A stretch of DNA of 64,000 bases, from assembly GCA_021495925.1 (NCBI GenBank), contig JAKEKT010000024.1:62001-126000 (forward strand), in the 5' to 3' direction. The notes below the pieces were generated by a model, which did not search any database, was not told the DNA's origin, and was given only the letters and a program-made list of their open reading frames with translations. Shown piece by piece: positions 43,365 through 55,100 of this stretch. The stretch's first letter is position 1. Each line of letters begins with the position of its first letter. The stretch comes from Diplodia intermedia. Lineage: Eukaryota; Ascomycota; Dothideomycetes; Botryosphaeriales; Botryosphaeriaceae. The translations under genes were made by a program, and so were the position numbers.

Positions 43365-44352
43365 CTCGACTTGGTGTGAAGCGATTCGAATTCGGATTCT
43401 CCCTTGGGATAGAGGGATACTTTCTCAGTTGCGTCCGTTTAATCAACCATGAATTGCTGTGAGCAGACCCTTTGTCATATAAAAAGCAGGGACGAGGGGT
43501 ACTGCGTAGACTAGTTAGCCAAAGCTTCGCAACCTCCCTTACTTCGGGAGTTGACGTCGGTCGGAGCCTTGCGTTAGTAGTGATACCAACCATCGAACCA
43601 TACACCTGTTTACAGAGCTGAAAAAGTTAAAATCACACGCCATCTCGTATCCAGCTGATCTGACAGCGCACCAACACCTTTGGTTTTCTTGAGAGAGCGT
43701 TGCAAACACAGTCTGACGAAGTAACACTAGGTGGTAGTCATGACCAGTATCACTCTGAATATTTGTTCTGCTTGTGACTTTCGACCGTCAAAGTGGCAGA
43801 AAGATACATACGGAAGCTGCAAACCGCTACAGCAAACGGTAATCAGTGTTGCTGGCCGTGATGCTAGCAAGGCGGCGTGCATGTGGCTTGTTGTGCAACC
43901 GGATCCGGAGTTGCCAATGGCTGCTGTTCGTTGACCCTCCTTGCCTGGAAGGATGGCAGAGGCACGACGGTCGCCACTAGTCGCGTTCCCCCGCGAAACA
44001 GCTGCACATTGTCGCGGAACAAGTGCGGGGCCGCACGACATCTTCCGTTGCCGTGAAATCACAGCGCCTCAGTGTCGGATCTTGTCCACGACCACGGGGC
44101 GAGCGCAGAGTAGCAGCAGCCAGGAGGCGGCGCGCGTCCATGCAGCCCGGCTGTTCCAGAGACAGCGACCCCCACCACGGTCTCTCGCCTCGCTCGACAG
44201 ACTCACAACACGAAGTGGACATGTTAGGACAATTCCATTAGGTATAAACATTCATCAGCCGTCACTCCGGCAGCAGCAGCAGCAAGGCTTCTTCACAGCC
44301 CGTCATCGTCGGCGTCATCTGCATCCCCACCACCGACCCTTATGTTGCTGCA
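43365..44352. other. Intergenic region with no recognised gene
   Basis: Just under 1 kb between two minus-strand genes. Short open frames have no family motifs. A CAG run near 44,270-44,283 was noted. Confidence 0.45.
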
Positions 44353-44731
44353 CTACCTTTCCTTGTCCTTGATGGGGAGGTCGGAGCCCGTGGTCGACTT
44401 GTACTTGCCGCGGATGAAGTCGGAGATCTGCTCGTCCTTGGCCTGCTCGATGGCGCTCTCGTTGTCCTGCGGGCCCGCGCCGAGGAACTTCTCCTGCACG
44501 AAGTCGACGCCTGCGACGTGTTAGCCGACAATGGTTGCGTATGTCTGTGTCTGTGTGTGGGATGTACTGACCCTTGTCGAGCATGTCCTCGTTCTTCTCG
44601 CTCTCCTTGCCGCCGCCGGCCATGCTGTTCATCTTGTCCATGAAGCCGCCGCCGCCGCTGCTGCTGGACTGCTCCGTCGTCTTCTTCTTCTCTTCGGAGC
44701 CGCCGCCGGTGAGGTTCTTGACGAAGTCCAT
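44353..44731 (-). CDS. Small hydrophilic stress-type protein
   Basis: Two exons on the minus strand, 44731-44572 and 44510-44353, give 105 aa. The N-terminus MDFVKNLTGGGSEEKKK is followed by a Ser/Gly run, FMDKMNSMAGGGKESEKNED and DMLDKGVDFVQEKFLGAGPQ. The C-terminal half is charged and helical (NESAIEQAKDEQISDFIRGK). There is no signal peptide and no TM. It resembles a family of small fungal proteins, abundant in databases, often annotated as DNA-damage or stress responsive, with DKxVDxxQEKF-type repeats. That annotation is from memory and the biochemical role is not known. The intron has a (TG)-rich stretch near its acceptor side and is 61 nt. Confidence 0.75.
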
Positions 44732-45575
44732 GTTTGCGGTTCAGTGGAGGGGTGGTCGTGTACGTAGGTTTGGTTTGTTGTTGATGTGGTTGTTGTTGTT
44801 TGTGTTTGGCAGGAGAGTGCAGATGCGGGGGCGGGGTTTTAGTAGAGCTAGCTCTCTTATCCAACCACCCGAGCCAAGAATGCGGCGCTGGCAAGTGACA
44901 TCATCGTGGCTGCCCAGCCGGTTTTCGAGACCAGACTTTCAGCAGGCGCTGCTGTGCGCTGTCGCACGAGGGAAGGAACGGGAGTCAGACGCCCGCAGGA
45001 GCTATGGAGTGATCTTCGGGCCCTGGTTTCGAGTAAAGCGCGCACCAGCTGCGTCGCTATGCTCCTGCGCCCGCCATTGGCTGCATCTCGTCCAAGTAGC
45101 TATCCTTGCACAGCTGATCGGAGCGGAGCCATGTGGGTCCATGCGCACATCTGGCAGTTGCGGACCAGGGCACAGCCACACTCCTCCATTGACGCCAAGT
45201 CTAGACCTACGTATGCCATCTTATCTCTCTGCTCTATGCCATGACATTCTCAAGCTGCGGCATAAAAGCGAACGACAGAAGTACACAAATACAGTCACAA
45301 TCCTGGGCCGCCTAATGTAGATGCATCATACCTGGCACGCCTAATACTGAGAAAACACGTGAATGAATCTGGACAGGGAACTCACGGGAACTCACGCGCC
45401 CACATAGTGGAACAAATTGGTGATAGCTTTTTAGATACAATTTCTACATACTCTAATCGCATCTACGTCTATCATTTTTCTTTTTTCTCTAGCCTCGCGT
45501 TTTCGGAACCCTCAGAACAACCTACTCCAGACCATCCGTCGAAGACGACGACGATGACCTCTACAACGCCGAAGC
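44732..45575. other. Intergenic region with a 10-bp tandem repeat
   Basis: About 840 bp. It contains the promoter of the small hydrophilic protein and the 3' flank of the DDX60-type helicase gene. GGGAACTCAC is repeated in tandem at 45376-45395. No coding signal was found. Confidence 0.5.
45376..45395. repeat. Tandem direct repeat, 2 x 10 bp
   Basis: Two perfect adjacent copies of GGGAACTCAC lie about 180 bp past the stop codon of the DDX60-type helicase gene. Confidence 0.8.
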
Positions 45576-48500
45576 TTACGCCCACATGGCCTTGAACTTC
45601 TCGTTGAACTCGTCGGACAGCATCTTGAAAGCCGCCAGCACGTCGAGCAAGCTACCATCACCCTCATCTTCCCAACCCTGCGCGTCCAACGCCTCATCCG
45701 CGGCAGAAGCAAGGGCATCCGCCGCATCATCATCATCAGCTGCGTCGTCCCAACTCTCAGCGACGTTCTTCTTCGACACTTTCTTGCCCCTCGCAGGCAG
45801 CACCTTGTTTTCCTTGCCCGGCGGAGCAGCGGCAGCGGTGGTAGCAGTGTTGGCCTCCAACAATCTGTCGGCCTTCTCCTCCATCGTCTCCTCAGCGCCC
45901 TCCATGGCATCGCCAGCGTCGTTCGCCTTGACGAACCCTTCCAGACTGGCCACGATGGTCGCCAGCACCGACGAGAAGTCGCTCAGCACGAACCACACGT
46001 CGCCACGACGGATGCCGTTGGCGTCGGCGAGAGCGGTGACGTCGCCGTGTTTGAAAAAGTCGAGGAGGTAGGCGTTGAGCGGAGGGAGATCCGACTTGTC
46101 GTCGTCCTCGTTGTTCTCGTCATCCTCGGCTGACTGGTGGACAGGAACGTGAGGGATCACGGCCTCTTCGAGATACACGCCGGCGCGCACCGTGTGGCAG
46201 AGCTCGTTAATGGTGCGGATGCTTGCGTCGTCGGCGTGGCCCGAGAGGGCGACGAAAGGAGAGCGGATGGTACTGGGAGACGCTGTCGAGGGAGAGCCTG
46301 CGTCGTCGCTGCCGTCGCCGCCGCACTTGACTCGCGACAGCGGTAGGATGTTGTCGGAATCTTGCAAGTGCTGCGCGGCATAGGTGCGAACATAAGTCTT
46401 GAAAATGTCGAGCGCATCGCGGTTGTGGGCGCGCAGCGCAGCCGCGGCGTCGGTGGGGAGCGGCGGGAGCAGGACAGACGAGGGCGAGTTCTTGGTGACT
46501 TCTTGGATCGACTCGCGGTCGACGTGCCGACAATAAATGCGGCCGAACAGGTGCGACATCACCAGCATGAGGGTGTGAAGGATGCGCTCGGCGCTCGTAG
46601 GAGTGTTTCGGATCCCGACGCACAGTCGGTGGAAGTAACCATCTTTGAGTAGCGTGTGGAAGGCGAAGTTGGAGCTCTCGGTGTAGTACAGGTGCGAGAC
46701 GCAGCTGGCGAAGTTGAGCGGGTTGCCCGACCCGTCGAGGAGGAACTGCCGGCGGAGATACTCCAACGAGAAGCGCAGATGGTGCAACACCGTCATACGG
46801 TTCTCTTCACCCCCGAGGTAGAGACGCGGCTGGGAGAGCAGTGCGTCGACGGCCTGAACAGCAAAGGCGGAGTGCTTGGACTCGGAGAGCAAAGTGGACA
46901 GCCTGAGCACCAGAGTCGTCGTGATGGGGAAGTGACCGGTGAGATCGGGCAAGCGGGAGCTGAGCAGGCGGGAGACCTTCGAGACGGGGAGGCCGTGGAA
47001 GACAACGTTGCCGAGAACATCGAATCCACGACGGCCAGCACGACCAGCTGCTTGACGGAAGTTGAGAGCGGTAAGGAACACTGAGTCGCCGCAGAAGACG
47101 ACCGTCTTACAAGGCATGTTGACACCCATAGCGAGAGTACCGGTGGCCACAACCACCCGCAGGTAGCCCTTACGGAAGAGCAGTTCGACCACATGGCGGT
47201 ACTTCCTGTTCATACCAGCATGGTGGACAGCGATGCCTCGGCTTAGTGCTTCAATCAACCAGTCTGGGACGCCACGGTATCTGAGCTCATGGGCATACTT
47301 TTCCAGCTCAACCTGTTGCAGCTTGGACCCGTCCTTGAAGTGAAATCCATCGAGAGGGGCATCCGGGTCAAAGGTCTCCCAGCTGTCGATTTCCGTGGAT
47401 GCTGTCTCTTTCTCAAGATCAGCTTTGCTCATGCCTTTCTCATGCACGGCCGAAGGTTTTTTGTTAGCGCTCTTGGACGTTCCCTTGCGGCTCTTCTTCC
47501 ACTTTTCCCAGTCCTCCATTTTCTTGGCCCACACTGGAGATGTTTCTTTCCATTCCTGCTCAGCCTCCTTTAAACTGTTCAGGAGGTTCTTGCAAATCGA
47601 CTCGCAATCTTCGCGATCGTAGTTGAACAAGATCGCCGGTAGAGCGGACTGTTCATGTAGGCGATAAAGAAGCGGGAGAGTGGTTCTGGACAGTGATTCA
47701 CTGTCTAGACCTGTGTCTTCCTTCGCCTCAAGCTCGTACAACTCCCGGCCGAGGTCTTGGACGACGGAATCAAACGGGGAACCGTGATCTGCCATCCAGC
47801 TCCGGCATAGGCCCTTCAATGACTCACACCAAGTGATTATGGCGGCTTGAGTGATGACGCCTGGGAGCGCCTGCTTCGGATCGAGCGAATCCGGAACTGC
47901 GTGCGTATCGCTCTCATGGGCTTTCATGGCCTTCCACAGAGTGAAGCAATCACGAGCCTCGAGCGAAAAGTCTTCCGGCATAGCACGCGATCGGTTCAAC
48001 AAGCTCGCGACCGGATGGACGAACTGGAAGTCTTCGCCCCTGTCCAGATCGACACGGGGGACAGCTGGTGCCTTTGGCAGTCCTTTGAACACGAGCTCTT
48101 TGGGTGGGACGAAAACGTACTTCCGCAGATCAGAGTAACGGTGCGGGTGGTGTACCATGACGAGGTCATTGCCCGTAGCTTTCTGTGTCGAGCCGAGCCA
48201 GCTGCGGAACTCCTCAGGGTTACCGACGGTGGCGGAGAGGGCGACGATTGGGCAAGGAGCGAGAAGAAGAAGCTGCTCCCATACGATGCCATCGTCTGCC
48301 TGGCCGATGCAGTGGACTTCGTCGAAGATGATGCGCTTCACACGAGACGACCACGAATTGGCGTTTTTCGGGGCCAGGAGCATGTCCTGGAGAACGTGTG
48401 GCACAGTCACCAGGACCTGGCAGCCGGTTGCATTGTTGACGCGGTAGTCACGGGTATGGATTCCCCAGACCGACTTTCCGGCATGCTTGTACGTCTTGGA

Positions 48501-50989
48501 GAAGCGGGCTTGAATCTCTGCGGCGATTTGGTTGACAAGGGCTTTGGTGGGCGCGACATACACAAGCACGCCATCATCGGAGCCTTCGAGGACCTTCTTC
48601 ATAGCATAGAAGGAGATGAAGGTTTTACCCGCGCTCGTCGGAGCTACCACGATCAGACTTTTCTTAGCGTCAAGGACGTCGAGAACCTCGCGTTGCCATC
48701 CATCTGGAACAAATGGAACGCGGTCATCGGGTGCAGAGTCCATCTTCCGATCGAAGTAAGGACCGCAATGAAGGAGCTGAAACTCTTTCGATGGTGAGGG
48801 TATCTTCAGGCTTGCATCCTTCTCAGACAGCGTGAAGTCGAAAGGCAGCTTTCGGTCTGCAGCCTGCGCTGCAGGTATCGAGAAAGGCAACCCAAGAGAG
48901 TCCACAGTCCGTCGAAGTCTCTCTTGCATAGTCTTTGTAAGGCCGGATGCACCGCTGAGATGGCGGACAGAGTCCCAGATCCTGGCTGCAAGTCCAAGGT
49001 TGGGGGACTTGGCGTTGCTGGAAATGGAGACTTTCCAAAGCTCCAGGAGGCAGTTCAGGGCGTAAAACTCAACCTCGGTGCCAATCACAGCCTGCTTAGC
49101 GCTCGAAAGAGAATTTAGGTACTGTGAAGTTTTTGAGTACCGAGTAGCAGGCTGCTTCTCACGCTGGATGTCTTTGAAAACTGCATGCCATGCATTGAAC
49201 ACCTTCTGGTTCTGGACCGCTTCTTTCTTCTCGTGGTCGGCGGCAATCTTGTCCATCATATCCTGTTTCTTTTTGTTTTTTCCTCCCCCAGATTTGGAGA
49301 CCTGCCCCGACTGTTGCTGGTTCTTTCCCGTGTGCGAAGTAGCGGCTGGCTTATCCGGAATGATAATGGTCTCAGGCTCCAGAGCCTTCCCAACAGCATT
49401 GGTCAGACTGGCGGCGTAAGCCATCATCTCAGCCATGAAACGCTGATCCCGGCGGCGCGCATAGAAATTCGAGCGTTCCTTCGCAGTCATGACGGCCTTA
49501 CGGTTCAACGGGCGCTTGGAGTTCTGCCAATGGGTCAACTCACGGAATGCTCTTGAGTCCCTGTCGTTCGGTTGCTGGACTTCCTGGCTATCGATGTCCA
49601 GCCCGACTGGTTCTAGATGCTTGTCGAACCCTTCAGAGCTGAACGGAAGAAGCTTGCGGTATGATTCTGAGGATTGTTCTGGAGTATGCTTCGGTACATC
49701 TTCCAGCTCTGATTGGCGTCCAAGTTCCACGGTATCCAAGGCAACCAACGAACCAATGATCCTTTCGAATTCACTGCCCAACTTCGGAAGTGGAATCTGC
49801 TTGGCAAGGACCATGTTGTACAGTCTGCCATCGACGAGGTCGGAGATATCGCATGGCAGCTGTGCCTCGTCTACAAAGGTCTTCCACAATGGAGACTTCA
49901 TGACGTCCAGTGCGGTTCCCGAAAATCGCTCGAGAATGCGCTGTGACGCTTCGGTGGATGTCGAAGAACTGAAAGAGCGCGATTCAAGGGATAACTGGCT
50001 TTGGAGGACGGCATGTAGGAAGAAGGACGCAATATCGGCTTGCGGTAGATCTCCGGCGGAGACGAGATTGGCGGCGGTGGCAATGACGAGGTAGAGGCGC
50101 TCCGAAAGCTTTTGCTCTGTTCGTTCACGATGTTCGGTAAGGACGTCGTACAGTTCGCGTCCGAAAATAGCCGCATCAGGGTTGCAGGGCTGGTCTACAG
50201 CAGCATGCGTGGCCGAAGGCATCTCAGGTTTGTGCGCCTGGGCCATGCCTTCGATGACAGCAGTGATGACCTACGGCATCATTAGCATCAGCATGGTCTT
50301 GTCTGCTGAGACAGGAGGGTCACGTGATGGGTTTACCTTGGTATCCCTCCATTCAAGACCATTGATCAAAGCAACACCGTAGCCGCGCGTCAGAAACGAG
50401 CAAATGGCAAGACGGAGCTCGTCTTTCGCATCCTTATGGCGGTCGCACTGGCAAGTATCGACAGCGCCATCATTCATCATGACAAACAGGTACGCATTGG
50501 CGGTGAGAGCAGTCTCGAACTGCTCGCCGGCAATTGAGGGGAAGACAAGAAGCTTGATTGGAGAAGAGCTGGCGGCCAGGTTGACCTGAAGATGGCGCGT
50601 GATAACGGCGCGGGCAAGGCGGTACTTCGCTCTCTGGGCGTCGCTGGCATGCGGCGGGATGCAGAGATGGTCCCTGTCGTCGAAAAAGGCAAGGTCGAAA
50701 TTGCAGTTGCGGCGCTGAAGATTGTGCAAGAAGTGTTCGACGAGCCAAACGGCGTGCAGCATCTGGAATCCATCTGCGAAGGTCAGCACAAGTAGGGCAG
50801 TAGAGGCGTTGGGATGGAACCTGTGAAGTCGAGCAGCTCGTCGGAGAAGCAGTGAAGCAGTAGCGAGTCGCCATCGACGAGGAAGGGCTCGCTGCCGGCA
50901 TAGTCGCCGACAAGGTCAACGCGACGGGAGTAGACGTTGCGGTAGTAGTCGCCCCAGTTGGGCGGCTGCGGTGCGTCGGCGGCCTCCAT
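45576..50989 (-). CDS. DDX60-type Ski2-like DEVH-box RNA helicase
   Basis: Three exons on the minus strand, 50989-50821, 50773-50337 and 50270-45576, give 1,766 aa, close to DDX60 family length. The N-terminal part (DGFQMLHAVWLVEHFLHNL, CNFDLAFFDD, LLVFPSI) matches the conserved region ahead of the helicase core in DDX60 proteins. A Lys-rich linker (SGGGKNKKKQDMMDKI) precedes the core. Motifs are I VVAPTSAGKTF (about residue 740), II FDEVHCIG (about 854), III LSATVGNP, a long insertion with LDGFHFKDGSKLQ, IV-V VVVATGTLAMGVNMPCKT, and VI FRQAAGRAGRRGFD (about 1,277). The C-terminus is acidic and ends KFKAMWA. Family members bind viral or aberrant RNA and assist degradation or sensing in animals; the fungal role is unproven. 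The first donor, GTTCCA, is weak. It is divergent from the ZNFX1-type gene. Confidence 0.92.
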
Positions 50990-52168
50990 GGTTGTGTGGA
51001 TGGGCCGTTGGTAGAGAGCGCACAAATGTGGGAGTGACGTTGCAACGGGGTGCGATGGCGGATGCGCAGGGCGGGCGGAAATACCAGCGCGACATGGAAA
51101 CGATTGCGCAGGCACTAGTGAGGCTCCGCAAACTGGAAGGCGGCGGGCCTTTCTCGGCTGTCGACGAGCGCGTAGGTGCTGCGGTGTAGCCCCGGGAGTC
51201 GCGTGCCTGCCGTTTGCCTCTCAACTTGCGCCTCTATCGCCGCAGGCACTGACGTCACGCATCTTCGCGCCCGGGCGCATTCGAGCAACGACATGCCCGC
51301 CCGGGCTGTGCCGTGGCTGAGATCGCCGCGTCTCTCACGAGGTGGACGTGGGCCAAAGCTCCGGAGAGATCGTCTCATCGCGACGAGAATCGCAGGATCG
51401 ACCAGCTCTCAGAACCTGCATAACGATGAACGTACCTTGCTGCTCGATACAGCAAGGCGAGGCTTCCCTTGTTCGATATCAATGCGGTTCATTGGGGCGC
51501 AGAGCGGCTGTTGTGGCTGTGCATGTTGCGGCGCGCACTTCTCACCGGCCATGGCAGAAGATTTGAGTTCATCGAGAACGCGATATTTCTTCTATGGGCA
51601 GTCAAATCGAATATCTGGATGTGGATGCGAGTCTGAAATACTGACAGTCGCGTCCAGATACTAGATGCCACTGCCCGCGCAAGTATGGTGCAATATCTCT
51701 GGATGGCGGATACAGGCTGGCGTAATTCTTGTCACCCTCTGTGCCCCAATCTACGCCGCTATGGCAGGCATCCGCCGCCGCAGTAGGCAGCAGAGGAATT
51801 AAACCTAACTGCGTCTGCCTTGCGGATATTGCGCTCTACTTGTATAGGTAGTTATCTGGACGCAATTGCGCGGGTTTCAGACGGGCATCTACGTCCGGAT
51901 ATCGGATTCGACTACCTACACAGAGCAAGGCGTTTTTTTCTTTCTGCGGCAGCGGAGGCGGGTGGCGCCGCGTGCTAGAACCTGCTTTGGCTTGCTGCGC
52001 GTGTCGACGCGTCTGCCTGTAGGTCTCCGCTGCGCGCCAGTGTCCACTTTACATCCCGATCATTCTTTAGGACCAATCCTCCTCCGCTACGCCATCAGCA
52101 AACCGCCCTTCTTCAACCCCCAAATTTCCTGCGCGCCGCTCGCCCACTTTCCTCGTCTGAGTCTCACC
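50990..52168. promoter_or_regulatory. Shared divergent promoter region of the DDX60-type and ZNFX1-type helicase genes
   Basis: The two start codons lie 1,180 bp apart, head to head. Positions 51591-51922 are a MITE-like element, listed separately, which leaves about 600 bp on the DDX60 side and about 245 bp on the ZNFX1 side. No other gene fits between them. Shared or coordinated expression is an inference from the arrangement. Confidence 0.6.
51591..51922. mobile_element. MITE-like element with 70-bp terminal inverted repeats
   Basis: The left end, 51591-51660, begins TCTATGGGCAG and finishes GCGTCCAGATA. The right end, 51853-51922, read on the minus strand, begins TGTGTAGGTAG and finishes GCGTCCAGATA. 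Both arms are exactly 70 bp and share ATATC(T/C)GGA(T/C)GT(G/A)GATGC, then GTCTGAAA, then after an equal 11-nt spacer GCGTCCAGATA. Most differences are transitions. The central 190 bp has no coding capacity. No target-site duplication is obvious. The structure fits a non-autonomous DNA transposon; a diverged partial copy is at 32,894-33,060. Confidence 0.7.
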
Positions 52169-55100
52169 ATGGCAAACAAGAAGCCTTGCAGGTTCTTCAA
52201 GCAGCCAGGAGGCTGCCGCTTTGGAAGCTCATGCAGATTCTCGCACGCAGATTCAGCCTCGAACGAGACTCCTCGCAGCTCCATGTTGAATGGAAATCGC
52301 AACCTTTCCAACACCGAAGTCGAGTTCCGTAACTGGAGGTTCATGATTCCGAATGAAGGCGACCTTCACGCACGCCCTCTGGGCCCTGAACTCTCCATAT
52401 TCTTCCAAAAGGGCGCTGAGCTTGTGGCATGCGACGCAGGGATTCGCCAAGATGTCACCTCTCGCCTGGCTTCACCTGGTGGCCTGGCCCGCGTTCGGGA
52501 GCTGGTTGAGCTGGACTTTTCATCACTCAACGACAGGGTGAAGTTCCGCAGGTTCCTCACTTATCATATCCACTTCTTCCAGATCATCACCCACCCAGAT
52601 GTCCTTTCCTCGATCATCTTGGAACAGCCGCTAGGTAGCCTGTTCACCTTTCTCTACGGGATCAATGGCCAAAGGACTATTCGGCTCTTTTCATTCATTA
52701 CTGACCTGCTCTCAAACGCTGCCGACGATGCCACACCCGCAGGATCACTTTCGATGACAGAAGTTTTCCACCTCACCTTCCAAGTCTTTGCCAAGATCAT
52801 AGACATCAATGGTGGTGCACAGATCCACCCCGACATTGCGAATCTTGCGGAAGTCTTCTCCCGTTTGCTCGATCAACTCGTCGAAGAGCATGGTGAAGCG
52901 GCCTGTGAGAAGCCACGTGCTTCCTTCATCCGAATCCAACAGCGGCTGGGCATCGGCCAAGCAATTCCAAATCTAGCAAACAAGCCAAAGCCCACAGTCA
53001 AGCAGATATCATTTGGCATTCCTATCGACCATCCAGGCCACCTCTCGTCCAACGGACCTCGCCACGACAACGACCACGAAGATATACGAGAGATTGAGGT
53101 GCTGCCTACATGGCAAGAGGTCAAGTCGCTGAGACCGGAGTACCTACCTGTGAAGGACCCCGCCACGTGGCACAAGTCTGGGGTTCAAGGCCTACTCGAC
53201 AGGCACTTCCGTCTCCTTCGCGAAGACACGGTTGGCCAGCTTCGGGATGCCGTTCAAGCCGAGCTCTCACGCATGGAAGCTCCTGACACTGATTCCACAA
53301 ATCAACAGAATGGTCGACAAGGTCTTCGTACCTACACTTACCGCGGTGTCAGCGTAGCAGACTTTTCCATTGATCGTAGAGCTGGACTCCGCTGCCAGAT
53401 CTCATTCCCACAACCACCTCACGTCCGAGATATGAGCGCAAGCAAGAGGTTGGAATGGTGGACGCAATCCCGCCGCTTGCAGCCAGATGCGCTTGTATGC
53501 TTGTTGGACAAGACTGGGCTTCTGCTCTTCTGTTCGGTGGCCCCTGAACCGTCGAGGCCGAGAGGCGCTTCCAATAGTGCGGAGGACAAGTCAACCGAGG
53601 AAGGAAAACGCGACCTCCATGCAGACAGCGATGTTGCCTTTCTGGAACTCTGTCTGGTAGACCAGAGCGACCAACACATCACCGACCTTTTGCGTCGCTG
53701 CTGGACCTTTCGCCAGATGTCGCTGGTGGAGTTTCCAGGAGTGCTCCTACCGGCCTTCAAACCTACACTCAAAGCTCTACAGCAGATGTCGCTGACCGGA
53801 GATGTTCCATTCTCCGAATTCCTCGCACCCGGCCAGGATGCCGCGGGCGTTGTGCGTGTTCCACCGCCCGCTTATGCCAGACGCGCAAACTTCAGCTTCA
53901 GTCTCTGCAGTATCACCAATGGAAGCAGAGATATTCGGCTGTCACCTCAGAGGGAGTTTGATGCAACGGAGCTGGCCAAGAGTTCTTCACTTGATTATGC
54001 ACAGGCAAGAGCCGTGGTGGACTCGCTGACACAGAGCTTCGCTCTCATCCAGGGACCGCCGGGCACTGGCAAGAGTTATACGGGCATCGCTTTGATCAAA
54101 GTTCTTCTGGACAACCGCACGGCTGCAAACCTTGGCCCCATCGTGTGCGTCTGCTACACCAACCATGCGCTTGACCAGCTCCTGGAGCATCTTGTGGATG
54201 CCGGCATTTCTCAAATCATCCGTGTCGGATCAAGGTCCAAATCCGAAGTGCTGAAGCCTCTTCTGCTCCGTGAGGTTGCAATGAAGCTAGAAAGAACCAA
54301 AACGGAGAAGCGCGTCTTCTGGGAGATTGGCAAGCAACTGGAACGGGATGAAAGGGAGATTGAGCAGCTCATCACCGCCCTGGGCAACGCCGACTCGTGG
54401 CAGTCGGTGAAAGAGTATCTCCAGCAAAACTCTCCCAGCCAACATGACGAAATCTTCGGTTCCTCCTTTCCAGATGAGGATGGCTTTATGCTACAGGCAG
54501 AAGACCCAAAGGATGCCTTTGTTCGTTGGCTTAGCGGGGGTCGCTCTCTCGCCTCAACTCATCATGAACACCCCAGCTCCCTTCCCCTGTCAGCTTCGCT
54601 TCTGACGTTGTCGCATACCGAGAGGAGACTTCTGCATCTCCACTGGACCAATCTTCTGCGCGAGAAGATCCAGCGCAAGTTGGTGCATGCTCTGCACGAA
54701 TACAACGATCGGAGAGCCAAGCAGGATCTCAACCGCTTGGAACTGAACCTTCGGTGCTTGCAAGAGGCACACATCATCGGCATTACCACCAGCGGGCTTG
54801 CTCGCAATCTCGATATCCTCCGTCGAGTCCGAGCAAAGGTCATGGTCTGCGAAGAGGCTGGTGAGGTCATGGAGTCTCACACTCTTACCGCTATGCTTCC
54901 TTCGGTGGAGCACGCAATCCTTATTGGTGATCATGAGCAGCTGCGGCCCCAGATCCAACGTTACGATCTGGGAAGAGAGCATCCTCGTGGCGAACAATAC
55001 TCATTGGACGTATCGCTGTTCGAGAGATTGGTACGTCCGAATGATGATACGGCAATCCAGCTACCCTACACAACTCTCGAGACGCAGCGTAGAATGCACC

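Noticed and set aside
43370..43410. tRNA B-box-like GATTCGAATTC sequence
   Set aside because: No matching A-box, acceptor stem or cloverleaf could be built around it.
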